Shown here piece after piece: positions 26,987 to 35,778 of a stretch of 64,000 nt of DNA (its first letter is position 1; every line of letters begins with the position of its first letter). The notes below the pieces were generated by a model. It was not told the origin of the DNA and ran no database searches. It saw nothing but the letters and a program-made list of their open reading frames with translations. Source of the DNA: Microbulbifer sp. SAOS-129_SWC (GTDB lineage: Bacteria > Pseudomonadota > Gammaproteobacteria > Pseudomonadales > Cellvibrionaceae). The DNA lies in NCBI RefSeq assembly GCF_039696035.1, contig NZ_CP155567.1, positions 124,001 to 188,000 on the forward strand, given 5' to 3'. The position numbers were made by a program, and so were the translations under genes.

Positions 26987-27547
26987 ATGGCTATCCAACG
27001 CATTCACCACGTGGCCTACCGCTGCCGCGATGCCAAGGAGACCGTGGAGTTTTACCGCGATCTCCTCGGCATGGAGTTCCAGCTGGCCATCGCCGAAGAC
27101 AAGGTGCCCTCCACCGGGGCACCGGATCCGTACATGCACGTGTTCCTCGACGCCGGCCAGGGCAATGTGCTGGCCTTTTTCGAGCTGCCCAATTCCCCGG
27201 ACATGGGCCGCGACGAAAACACCCCGCAGTGGGTGCAGCACATCGCGCTGGAAGTGGAGAGCATGGACGAGCTGCTGGCGGCCAAGGACAAGCTGGAAGC
27301 CAACGGCATCGACGTGCTGGGTCCGACCAACCACACGATTTTCAAATCCATCTACTTCTTCGACCCCAACGGCCACCGTATCGAGCTGGCCGCCAACACC
27401 GCCCAGCCCGGCATGCATACCGAGCTCAAGCGCGTGGCGGAGGATATGCTGGAGGAGTGGTCGCGCACCAAGAAGGCGCCGCGCCATGCCGCCTGGATGC
27501 ACGGCGAAGAAGAGTTTGTACCCACTGCTGAAGGAGAGGCACCGTGA
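26987..27547 (+). CDS. VOC-family (glyoxalase-like) protein of the tyrosine operon
   Basis: 186 residues from the ATG at 26987, 1 bp after the HPPD stop and with AAGGAGG just upstream. Two vicinal-oxygen-chelate half repeats: IQRIHHVAYRCRDAKETVEF at the N-terminus and VQHIALEVESMDELLAAKDK (about residues 84-103), with possible metal ligands His (IHHVAY), Glu (FFELP), His (VQHIAL) and Glu (HRIELAA). Proteins of this type often sit between HPPD and fumarylacetoacetate hydrolase genes; their exact reaction is not settled, and I cannot say whether it replaces a missing pathway step. The stop overlaps the next start (GTGA). Confidence 0.85.
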   Translation: MAIQRIHHVAYRCRDAKETVEFYRDLLGMEFQLAIAEDKVPSTGAPDPYMHVFLDAGQGNVLAFFELPNSPDMGRDENTPQWVQHIALEVESMDELLAAKDKLEANGIDVLGPTNHTIFKSIYFFDPNGHRIELAANTAQPGMHTELKRVAEDMLEEWSRTKKAPRHAAWMHGEEEFVPTAEGEAP

Positions 27548-28551
27548 AGTTAGCCAGTCTCAAATCCGGTCGCGACGGCCAGCTGGTCGTGGTCAGCAAC
27601 GACCTGACCCGCATGGCCTCCGCCGCCTCCGTGGCGCCCACGCTGCAGGCCGCCCTGGACAACTGGGACCAGGTGGAGAGCATCCTCGAGGAACTGCACC
27701 ACCAGCTCGAGCACAACGAGATCGACAGCCAGCCGTTCGACCAGGGCGCCTGCGCCTCACCGCTGCCGCGCGCCTACCAATGGGCCGACGGCAGCGCCTA
27801 CGTCAATCACGTGGAGCTGGTGCGCAAGGCGCGCGGTGCGGAAATGCCGGAGAGCTTCTGGACCGACCCGCTGATGTACCAGGGCGGCTCCGATTCCTTC
27901 CTCGCCCCGCGCGAGCCGGTCAAGATGCCGCAGAGCGACGGCTTCGGTATCGACTTCGAAGCGGAGATCGCCGTGGTCACCGATGACGTGCCGATGGGGG
28001 TGTCTGCGGACGATGCGCTCAAGCACATCAAGCTGGTGATGCTGGTCAACGACGTGTCCCTGCGCGGCCTGATCCCGGGTGAACTGGGCAAGGGCTTCGG
28101 TTTCTTCCAGTCCAAGCCGTCCAGCGCCTTCTCGCCGGTGTGCGTCACCCCGGCGCAGCTGGGTGACAACTGGAAACACGGCAAGCTGCACCTGCCGCTG
28201 GTGTCACACCTGAACGGCGACAAGTTCGGCGAGCCGAATGCCGGCATCGACATGACCTTCCACTTCGGCCAGCTGATCGCCCACGCCGCCAAGACCCGCC
28301 CGCTGGGCGCCGGCACCGTGATCGGCTCCGGCACCGTGTCGAACAAACTCGACGGCGGCCCGGGCAAGCCGGTGAAAGAGGGTGGTGTCGGCTACAGCTG
28401 TATCGCCGAGATCCGCATGATCGAAACCATCGAAAACGGCAAGCCGCGCACCGGCTTTATGCAGTTCGGTGACAAGATCGTCATCGAGATGCTGGACGCC
28501 AACGGCCAGTCCATTTTCGGGCGTATCGAGCAGGTGGTGGAGCAGGCTTAA
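27544..28551 (+). CDS. fahA: fumarylacetoacetate hydrolase family protein
   Basis: 335 residues from a GTG at 27544, preceded by GAAGGAGAGG and overlapping the VOC gene by 4 bp. FAH-type catalytic core: FGIDFEAEIAVVTDDVP (about residues 137-153, metal-binding Glu residues), VNDVSLRGLIPGEL (about 169-182), FFQSKPSSAFSP and GTVIGSGTVSNK near 260-271. It fits fumarylacetoacetase, the last step of tyrosine degradation, giving fumarate and acetoacetate; context with HPPD supports this over other FAH-family reactions. A terminator follows directly. Confidence 0.9.
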   Translation: MKLASLKSGRDGQLVVVSNDLTRMASAASVAPTLQAALDNWDQVESILEELHHQLEHNEIDSQPFDQGACASPLPRAYQWADGSAYVNHVELVRKARGAEMPESFWTDPLMYQGGSDSFLAPREPVKMPQSDGFGIDFEAEIAVVTDDVPMGVSADDALKHIKLVMLVNDVSLRGLIPGELGKGFGFFQSKPSSAFSPVCVTPAQLGDNWKHGKLHLPLVSHLNGDKFGEPNAGIDMTFHFGQLIAHAAKTRPLGAGTVIGSGTVSNKLDGGPGKPVKEGGVGYSCIAEIRMIETIENGKPRTGFMQFGDKIVIEMLDANGQSIFGRIEQVVEQA

Positions 28552-28570
28552 CGCCTTTTCCGCGCCGAAG

Positions 28571-28600
28571 AAAAAGGCCACCCGATTGGGTGGCCTTTTT
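28571..28600. terminator. bidirectional Rho-independent terminator
   Basis: AAAAAGGCCACCC, GATT loop, GGGTGGCCTTTTT: a perfect 13-bp stem flanked by A and T runs. It ends the tyrosine operon on the plus strand and the sulfatase pseudogene on the minus strand. Confidence 0.95.
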
Positions 28601-28643
28601 TGTTTTAGTCTGTTGTTTTCGCGCAACAACGTGATGCGCTAAA

Positions 28644-30187
28644 TCAGATCCCGATGGCCCGTGAGTTGATCATTTTACTGACCTCGTCTACCTGAAGCTC
28701 CATGCTCTTCTGGCTGGGTGGGTACTTCTTGAAGGATTGCACAAACTCGGCAATCTTGGGTCCGGCCAGGCCCAGGATCCAGCTGCGGTTTTCCGCCCAT
28801 TCATCATAACCGCGTGAGTTGATAAAGCGCTCGAACGGGTCGAGTTTCAGGTTGATGATGTACGGCGTGGTCATGGAGAGTTGCGGCGCCCGGAACCAGT
28901 GGTCCTGTTTGATAAACAGGAGTTTCCAGTCGCCGTAGCGCATTCCCTGAAAAGTTGCCTCGGTGAAGTAGAAAAACTCCTTGCGCTTCGATTTTCCATT
29001 ATTCAAAAGCAGGTCGCTCTGGTCATAGCCGTCGAGGTGCACTTTGAATTTCCGGCCATTGATATTCTTGCCGGTCAGTAACTCCTGCTTGATATTCTTG
29101 TCGCCCAGCCACGACATGATGGTCGGCACCCAGTCTTCCATGGTCATGAATTCCCCGGTATAGGTGCCGGCGGGAATGTGCTTGGGCCATTTGACCAGCA
29201 TGGGTACACGGAATGCGCCCTCCCAGCCGCCGACCCCTTTCTCACCGTGGAACGGCTGGTTGCCGCCGTCGGGCCAGGAGTTGGATGCGGCACCGTTGTC
29301 GGTGGAGAACATGACGATGGTGTTGTCCGCTACACCGAGTTTGTCGAGCAGGTCGAGCAGTTCGCCGACATCGTCATCCAGCTCCATCATGCCGTCGGCA
29401 TAGAGCCCGTAACCGCTTTTACCCTGGTACTCTTTACTGAGATTGGTGCGGTAGTGCATGCGCGTGGTGTTGTGCCAGACGAAAAACGGCTTGCCGGCCT
29501 TGACCGCGTTGGTGATGAAACGCTTCGATTGCTGCAGCACATCTTCATCCAGGTGGCGCTGTCGCTCGCGACCCCAGGGACCGAGGTCCTCGACTTTCTG
29601 CTTGCCATTCGGCTCCGCCCAGGAGTGGATGACGCCGCGGAGTTTCAGGCCGAGCTTCTCCTGTACTGCTTCGCTTTTCGGGAAATCGTATTCCTCCGGG
29701 TACTCGCCGGCATTCAGGTGATAGAGGATGCCGTAAAACTCATCGAACCCGTGGACGGTTGGCAAGTGTTCATTCCGGTCGCCGAGGTGGTTTTTGCCCA
29801 ACTGACCGGTGCATAGCCGTAGTCCTTCAGCATCTGTGCCAGCGTCGGATCCTTGGCCTGGAGGCCCTCTTTTGCCCCGGGAAGACCCACGGTGCTGAGG
29901 CCCGTGCGAATTGGGTACTGCCCGGTGATAAATGCCGCGCGGCCCGCGGTGCAGGAGGCCTGCCCATAGTGGTCCATAAAGATCATGCCGTCTTTGGCAA
30001 TACGATCGATATTCGGCGTGCTGCCGCCCATCATGCCGCGGTGGTAAGCGCTGATATTCCACATGCCCACATCGTCGCCCCAGATGATGAGTATGTTGGG
30101 CTTTTTCGTGGGCGTGGCGGCATCGCATTCAATCGCAAAGCCCAGCAATGCCAGGATGGCGGTGATTGTCAGTAAGAAATTTTTCAC
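28644..30187 (-). pseudogene. arylsulfatase, CxAxR type, broken by a single-base frameshift
   Basis: The first ~125 codons (from ATG 30187) read MKNFLLTITAILALLGFA..., a signal peptide, then NILIIWGDDVGMWN (metal-binding DD) and ASCTAGRAAFITG, the sulfatase signature whose Cys79 would become formylglycine. After LKDYGYA the frame turns to nonsense, while the next frame continues TGQLGKNHLGDRNEHLPTVH and on to the stop at 28644. One base is missing between 29810 and 29811 (minus strand TATGC^ACCGG); restoring it gives a continuous 514-residue sulfatase. All other motifs are intact, so this is a very recent mutation or a sequencing error. Sulfatases of this type remove sulfate esters from glycans or small molecules in the periplasm. 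Confidence 0.88.
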
Positions 30188-30350
30188 TGCTACAACTCCA
30201 TTACAAATTATTCCTTGAGGTCTTGATGGTCGCGCAAGTTAGCAATTGCGCCGTTTGAACAGGGTGACAGGGCCCAGCCGGCATGGCGGCAGGTCCATGC
30301 CGGCATTCCGTTGAACACATTGGAAAAATAAAATATTTATGCCCAGTGAC

Positions 30351-31328
30351 TCAGAACTGGTAGACGAACTTGAGCCAGTAGTAGTCGCCTTCGGTGGTGT
30401 TCTTGGTATCCAGCTGCGGCAGCCAGCGGAATTCAAATACCAGGTTCTCGTGGCCCTTGGGCAGCATGTATCCGAGCACCGGGCCGATACCTGAAGAGCG
30501 CTGGCGGAACTCTTTGACAAACAGGCGCCGGTTGTCGTCGTCGCTGATCTGGTTCAGGTAGAACGCATTGAGGCCGAGCGTGAAGAAACCACTGCCGGCC
30601 TTTATCATCTGCTGGATACTGCCGTCGAGGTGGAAGAGGGTACCGCTCTGGTAGTCGGTATCCGGGTTTTCCCAGTTGTAGGTCAGCCCGCCGAACAGGG
30701 TGGCATTAAAGCCTGATTGCTGACAGCTGTAGGCGGCGCCGAAGGTGGGATCCACGGCCCAGTAATTGAGGCCCGGATTGGCCAGCCGGCCGGTTTTGTA
30801 CTCGCCGGTGGGCGCGTGAACCGGCAGCAGGAAATTGTACTGCCAGTTACCCTTCTGCCAGGCGAGCATCGTCGGGATCAGCGTGGTGTCGCCGAGGCCG
30901 CTCTGCGAATCCCGGCGGCCGAAATTGCCGCGCGGGGTCTCGATTTTACCGGTTACATCCACCGACACCCAGGAGAGGTAGGCACCGGCAGTATACTTGG
31001 CGCCGAGCACCGGTTTGTCGAACGTATACAGGGCGCCGGCGGTCACCGCGTCGAGGTTGACGTCGATACCCGCGGCGACAACGCCGGCAATCGGCACATC
31101 CACATTTGCGCCGAAATCGCCGCTGTAATTGAGATACATCGGCTCCACCACCCAGCCCGCCTGTGTCGGCGCGCGGTCGATCAGCGTTGCGGTGGTGCCC
31201 GGCACGTAATAGCCGATGCCGCCCTCGGTCGCACCGGCAGTCGAAGCCACAGCCAGCAAGGCACTGGCAAGAAGTCGTGTGAGAATACTGCCGTCCGGTG
31301 CATCAAAGGCGGTACTTTTTACGCTCAA
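30351..31328 (-). CDS. SphA/phenol-degradation-type outer-membrane protein
   Basis: About 325 residues. Signal-like LTRLLASALLAVASTAGA is followed by ATEGGIGYYVPG, PTQAGWVVEPMYLNYSG and repeated amphipathic strands ending LKFVYQF, the pattern of the SphA/MetA-pathway outer-membrane barrels thought to pass hydrophobic or aromatic compounds. Start is uncertain: a GTG at 31412 overlaps the upstream sulfatase stop (GTGA) but would put about 45 charged residues before the signal sequence; a TTG at 31328 has AGGAGA at good spacing and gives a shorter leader, so I prefer it. Located between two sulfatase genes on the same strand, suggesting shared use of a sulfated substrate. Confidence 0.72.
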   Translation of the reverse strand: MSVKSTAFDAPDGSILTRLLASALLAVASTAGATEGGIGYYVPGTTATLIDRAPTQAGWVVEPMYLNYSGDFGANVDVPIAGVVAAGIDVNLDAVTAGALYTFDKPVLGAKYTAGAYLSWVSVDVTGKIETPRGNFGRRDSQSGLGDTTLIPTMLAWQKGNWQYNFLLPVHAPTGEYKTGRLANPGLNYWAVDPTFGAAYSCQQSGFNATLFGGLTYNWENPDTDYQSGTLFHLDGSIQQMIKAGSGFFTLGLNAFYLNQISDDDNRRLFVKEFRQRSSGIGPVLGYMLPKGHENLVFEFRWLPQLDTKNTTEGDYYWLKFVYQF

Positions 31329-31408
31329 ACCGGTGTCTCCTGTTTGTGCTGCGCGCTTGGCCGTGCGTGACGCTGGGCGCGCCGCGGGTTTTTCTGTGCT
31401 GACTCCTG

Positions 31409-33967
31409 TCACTGCTGCAGCATCAGGCGCTTGGCCTCGGCTTCGAGGTTTTTGTAGGGTTCACCCTTGAGCGTTACCGCCACGGCCTGGATTTTTCCAC
31501 CTGTAAATTTGCCCGGTGATTTGTACAGCGAGCTGACCGCGTCACCGCTGTCGTAACCGACACAGAGGCCGTCGCCGGACAGGGTGAACTTGGCCGGCTG
31601 GGTACGCATCTTGCCGGAAGCCACGACTTTATCGTCGATATACAGCTTGGTGTCGCCGAGCGTCTCGCCCTTGTCACCGGTGCCGGTTTTATTGAACTCA
31701 ACCCCGAAGGTGTACTTGCCGGGCTTCAGCGTAGTATCCGACTTGAATACCTGTTCGGGCTGGATGCCGAGGAAGTTGTAGACGTAATACAGGCGGCCAT
31801 CCATCAAGAACAGCGAGTGGCCGCCAAAGCGCGAGCCGTGGGCGAAGATCACGCCGGAGGCTTTCGGGTCCTTGATTTCCACATTGGCGAGAATCTTGTA
31901 GGAGCGCCCGCGGATATTCGCCGCGACACTCTCCGGCACACAGGCGGTGTCCGGATAGTATTTGTAAGTATCCCGCGGCGGCTCTTCGCTGGGGCGCTCG
32001 ACAGTCAACAGTTCCGCAGGACTGCGGTCGTCCAGTGGCAGCACGTTGTTTTTCTTCGCCTCTTCGAACCAGGTATCAACCAGCTCTTTGAGTTTTTCCG
32101 GGTTTTCCTTCGCCAGGTCGTGGGACTCGGAGCGGTCTTCCTTGAGGTTATACAGTTCCCACTTGTCCTGGTCGAAATGATCCTTCGCGGTCGACGGTGC
32201 GTGCAGGGCCGACGCCTTCCAGCCGTCTTTCCAGATGCCGCGCGTACCTAGCATCGAGTAGTACTGCACGTGTTTTTTGGTTGGGTCGTCCGGTGCGGCA
32301 TCGAAGGTGTAAGCCATGGAAATACCGGACACCGGATACTGCTTCACACCGTGGTTGAAGTCCGGCATCTCGGCGCCGACGATTTCCAGGATGGTCGGCA
32401 CTATATCCACCGAGTGGTGGTACTGGTTGCGCAGCTCGCCGCGCGCCTTGATGCCCTTGGGCCAGGAGATGATTAGCGGGTCGGCGGTGCCGCCGGCATA
32501 CTGCGAATAGCGCTTGAACATCTTGAACGGCGCGGAGAAGGCCGCGGCCCAGCCGGTGGGGTAGTGGTTATAGGTTTCCGGGCCACCCAGCACGTCGAGG
32601 TACTTCATATTCTCGGCGAGGTCGTCCGGGTAGTTGTTGAAGAACTTGTTCTCGTTGACCGAGCCGTTGGGCGAGCCCTCACCGGAGGCACCGTTGTCGG
32701 CGGCGTAGATGATCATCGTGTTTTCATACTGACCGGTCTTTTTCAGGTAGTCGATGATGCGCCCGATCTGCGCGTCGGTATATTCGGAGAAGCCGGCGTA
32801 GACTTCGGCCATGCGCGAGAACAGGCGCTTCTCTTCATCGTTGAGCGAGTCCCACGGGCGCACATAGTCTCCCGGGTTCGCCACGTCCTTGGGCAGCGGG
32901 TTGACTGCTGTGTTGACCGTGCCCTCCGGCAATACGCCCTTGTCGATCATGCGCTGGGTCACCCATTTGCGGTAGGCATCGTAGCCGTCGTCGAACTTGC
33001 CCTTGTACTTGTCGGCCCACTCCTTCGGTACCTGGTGCGGGGCATGGTTGGCGCCGGGGTTGAACCACAGGTACCAGGGCTTGGACGGGTTGGTGGCCTG
33101 CTGGTTGCGCAGCATCTGGATGGCCTGATCGGCCAGATCCTTGGACAGGTGATAGCCCTCCTCAGGGCTGTAGGGCTGCTCGATAAAGTGATTGTCGGAC
33201 ACCAGGTCCGGGAACCACTGGTTCGTCTCGCCGCCGATAAAGCCGTAGAAGCGGTCGAAGCCCATCTGCGTGGGCCATTGCTTGCGGCTCGCGCCCGGCG
33301 CCACATCAGTCTCCGGCACATTGTGGTCCTTGCCGAGCCAGAAGGTGCTGTAACCGTTGTCGCGCAGCACTTCGGCGATGGTGGTCACCTGCGGCGGGAA
33401 GCGCCCACTGGAACCGGGGAAGCCGGTCGCCCCTTCGGTGATTGACGCCATACCGTTCAGGTGGTGGTTGCGCCCGGTCAGCAGGGTGGAGCGGGTCGGC
33501 GAGCACAGCGCGGCGGTGTGCCACTGGGTGTAGGTGAGGCCATCGGCGGCAATGCTGTCCAGCGTCGGCATATTGATGCGCCCGCCGTAGGGCGACCAGG
33601 CGCCGAGGCCGGTGTCGTCGTAGAGGATAAACAGGAAATTGGGCGCGCCCTCTCTGGCGCGCTTGGGGGTAAACGGCGCCCAGTCGGGGGTGGAGTTACG
33701 GACATCCAGTTCAATCTTGCCGTTGAATTGCGGGGTACCGGCCACCGCTTCACCGCTTTCCACCTCTTGCACCTCGCGCGCCTCTGGCGTCGCCGCCGCA
33801 TTTTGCTCCGCACTTGCGCCGGGCTGTGAGGTGTCTGTGGCGGTTTCTGTGGAAGTGTCGGAATGATTTTCAGCGCGCTCTGTCTTGGTTCCGCAGGCGC
33901 TGGCGAGCGCGATAAACAGCGCCAGCAGCAGCCTGATCCAGAGGCGGGTGGTGCGAAAGCTTTCCAT
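31409..33967 (-). CDS. lipoprotein arylsulfatase, CxPxR type
   Basis: 852 residues. N-terminal lipoprotein signal (LLALFIALASAC, Cys25), an acidic/Thr-Ser-rich linker (about 30-75), then a sulfatase domain: FLFILYDDTGLGAWSPYG (about 111-128, metal-binding DD) and LCSPTRSTLLTGR (Cys155, formylglycine precursor), with a C-terminal beta domain (about 640-840) that may bind substrate. Needs a formylglycine-generating or anaerobic maturase enzyme, not seen here. The length is typical of large Proteobacterial arylsulfatases acting on alkyl or aryl sulfates. Its stop overlaps a possible GTG of the SphA-like gene, supporting an operon with that gene and the broken sulfatase downstream. Confidence 0.92.
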   Translation of the reverse strand: MESFRTTRLWIRLLLALFIALASACGTKTERAENHSDTSTETATDTSQPGASAEQNAAATPEAREVQEVESGEAVAGTPQFNGKIELDVRNSTPDWAPFTPKRAREGAPNFLFILYDDTGLGAWSPYGGRINMPTLDSIAADGLTYTQWHTAALCSPTRSTLLTGRNHHLNGMASITEGATGFPGSSGRFPPQVTTIAEVLRDNGYSTFWLGKDHNVPETDVAPGASRKQWPTQMGFDRFYGFIGGETNQWFPDLVSDNHFIEQPYSPEEGYHLSKDLADQAIQMLRNQQATNPSKPWYLWFNPGANHAPHQVPKEWADKYKGKFDDGYDAYRKWVTQRMIDKGVLPEGTVNTAVNPLPKDVANPGDYVRPWDSLNDEEKRLFSRMAEVYAGFSEYTDAQIGRIIDYLKKTGQYENTMIIYAADNGASGEGSPNGSVNENKFFNNYPDDLAENMKYLDVLGGPETYNHYPTGWAAAFSAPFKMFKRYSQYAGGTADPLIISWPKGIKARGELRNQYHHSVDIVPTILEIVGAEMPDFNHGVKQYPVSGISMAYTFDAAPDDPTKKHVQYYSMLGTRGIWKDGWKASALHAPSTAKDHFDQDKWELYNLKEDRSESHDLAKENPEKLKELVDTWFEEAKKNNVLPLDDRSPAELLTVERPSEEPPRDTYKYYPDTACVPESVAANIRGRSYKILANVEIKDPKASGVIFAHGSRFGGHSLFLMDGRLYYVYNFLGIQPEQVFKSDTTLKPGKYTFGVEFNKTGTGDKGETLGDTKLYIDDKVVASGKMRTQPAKFTLSGDGLCVGYDSGDAVSSLYKSPGKFTGGKIQAVAVTLKGEPYKNLEAEAKRLMLQQ

Positions 33968-34173
33968 GCTAAATCCTGTGCATTGCTTTTTACCTGAAAT
34001 CAGCCTAGTGCAGATTGCGGGTAAGTCAGCGTTCTGGCGCGGGATTCGGGTGGGGACGGCGCCATCGATGGAATTTTTGGACGTAAATCAAAAAAGCCGA
34101 GTCGCGGGCTTCGCAATTTCACGAATATGAACGGGGCTTTTTTGCGTGATCCTGTTCTCGGGCCGGTGTGCTT

Positions 34174-34740
34174 CTAGCCGTATTTCGACGGGGACAAACT
34201 GATGATCGAGAACAGCGAGGCAATGGCAAAGATGACTGTGGCAATGGCCCAGGTGTGGGTCTGCTTCCTGAATACGACGACCAGCAGGTAGAGGCCGATC
34301 ACCGGGTCCTCGATATTGGGGGATTCCGCCCAGTGCGCGCCATATAACAGCACATTGGTGCAATAGCTGGTCAGGAAATACAGCGCCAGCACCACCAGTG
34401 CCCAGCGGCCGTCGGCGCGAAACTGTTCCAGCGCATTGGCGGATTCGTCCCCGGATCGCGGCACCACCAGGCTGCCGGCCACAAACAGCAGTATGGCCAG
34501 AAACAGCAGCGCCACGAATTCCAGCTGGTGCCACGACTTCTGCAATATCTTCAATTCAAAGATCGACCACAGGAACTGTAGCTGCCAGGCAAATACCACC
34601 GCCGCCCAGGTCAGCGGGATCCAGTGCAGGCGGTAGCTCTGCCGGCTGCGGAAGGCATCCACCACGTCGCTGAGCAGCTGCGTGATACCAATGCCCAGAA
34701 TCAGCATGATGACCGCAATGATGTAGTCGAAGACTTGCAC
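34174..34740 (-). CDS. tandem-duplicated four-helix membrane protein, copy A
   Basis: About 188 residues, hydrophobic, with four or five helices and the motif LSDVVDAFRSRQSYRLHWIP near the N-terminus, ending SIISLSPSKYG. It is a clear paralogue of the next gene upstream (34923-35528): most positions match, including LVVPRxGDESxNALEQFRA. I do not recognise the family. Start is uncertain; the GTG at 34740 is the first start codon shared in frame with the paralogue. The alignment of upstream DNA shows a 1-nt deletion here relative to the paralogue, so the TTG start used there has no in-frame equivalent in this copy. Confidence 0.65.
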   Translation of the reverse strand: MQVFDYIIAVIMLILGIGITQLLSDVVDAFRSRQSYRLHWIPLTWAAVVFAWQLQFLWSIFELKILQKSWHQLEFVALLFLAILLFVAGSLVVPRSGDESANALEQFRADGRWALVVLALYFLTSYCTNVLLYGAHWAESPNIEDPVIGLYLLVVVFRKQTHTWAIATVIFAIASLFSIISLSPSKYG

Positions 34741-34922
34741 GTTGGCGGATATGACCGGTTGGAGAATTTCTCGGTCAGTAAGTATATGTCGCGCCCTGCG
34801 CCGCCGGCGGCAACAGGGTGGCGCAGCGATGCTCAGGGGCGCCTCTGTTAACGCAGAACGCCTGATCAACGGCGCGGGATTTTTTATCGCGGGGGATGGC
34901 GGCGCCGAGCGAGTGCGCGCCG

Positions 34923-35528
34923 CTACCCGTATCGCGTCGGGGACAAACTGATGATCGAGAATACCGACACAATCGCAAAGATAATCGTGGCAATGGCCCA
35001 GGTCTGGGTTTTCGTCCTGAATACCACGATCAGCAGGTACAGGCCGAGAACCGGATCTTGCAGATTGACAGGGTCCAACCAGTGCAAGTTGAACAACAGC
35101 ACATTGGCGACATAGCCGATAAAGAAATAGGCGGCGAGCACCACCAGCGTCCAGCGACCGTCGGCGCGGAACTGTTCCAGTGCGTTGTCGGATTCGTCGC
35201 CGGCGCGCGGTACTACCAAGCTGCCGGCGACAAACAGCAGCATGGCCAGCAGCAGCAGGATCAGAAATTCCACTTCGTGCCACGAGGTCTGCAGCATCTT
35301 CAATTCATACACCGCCCACAGGAACTGCATCTGCCAGGCAAACACGAGCGCCGCCCAGGTTATCGGGATCCAGTGCAAGCGGTAGCTCTGCCGGCTGCGG
35401 AAGGCATCCACCACATCGCTGAGCAGCTGCGTGATGCCGATACCCAGCACCAGCATGATGGCGGCGGTGATGTAATCAAAGATCTTCACGTTGGCGGGTT
35501 TGACCGGTTGAAAGGATTTGTCGGCCAA
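34923..35528 (-). CDS. tandem-duplicated four-helix membrane protein, copy B
   Basis: 201 residues from a TTG at 35528; a GTG at 35489 is the alternative and is conserved in copy A. Helices lie at about 20-38, 52-72, 86-106, 125-148 and 160-185. The N-terminal conserved LSDVVDAFRSRQSYRLHWIP and the loop LVVPRAGDESDNALEQFRAD are shared with copy A. Function unknown; no domain recognised. No nearby gene gives a hint: sulfatases lie downstream and an aldehyde dehydrogenase 250 bp upstream, all on the minus strand. Confidence 0.72.
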   Translation of the reverse strand: MADKSFQPVKPANVKIFDYITAAIMLVLGIGITQLLSDVVDAFRSRQSYRLHWIPITWAALVFAWQMQFLWAVYELKMLQTSWHEVEFLILLLLAMLLFVAGSLVVPRAGDESDNALEQFRADGRWTLVVLAAYFFIGYVANVLLFNLHWLDPVNLQDPVLGLYLLIVVFRTKTQTWAIATIIFAIVSVFSIISLSPTRYG

Positions 35529-35778
35529 TCAGTATATGTCGCGCCGCGCAATACCGGCGCCGGCAGGGGCGCATAAGAGTGCGGCAGGCGCCTGAGTTAA
35601 CGGCGACTGCGCGGCGATCGACGCGGGGTTTTGTTGAATGGAGGAGGGCGGCGCCGGTTGGCAGACTGTGCAACGACACGCGCGTTGATTGGCGGCGAGC
35701 ACGAGCGCGCGGCGGCGGTCTCCGCGCGCGCTAATCCGGGCCGCCAACAAAAAGGCGACCCGGATTTTCACTGGAGCT

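Noticed and set aside
34083..34140. AAAAAAGCC...GGCTTTTTT as terminator after the duplicated membrane protein
   Set aside because: The 9-bp arms enclose about 39 nt with no strong inner pairing; possible but not listed as a feature.
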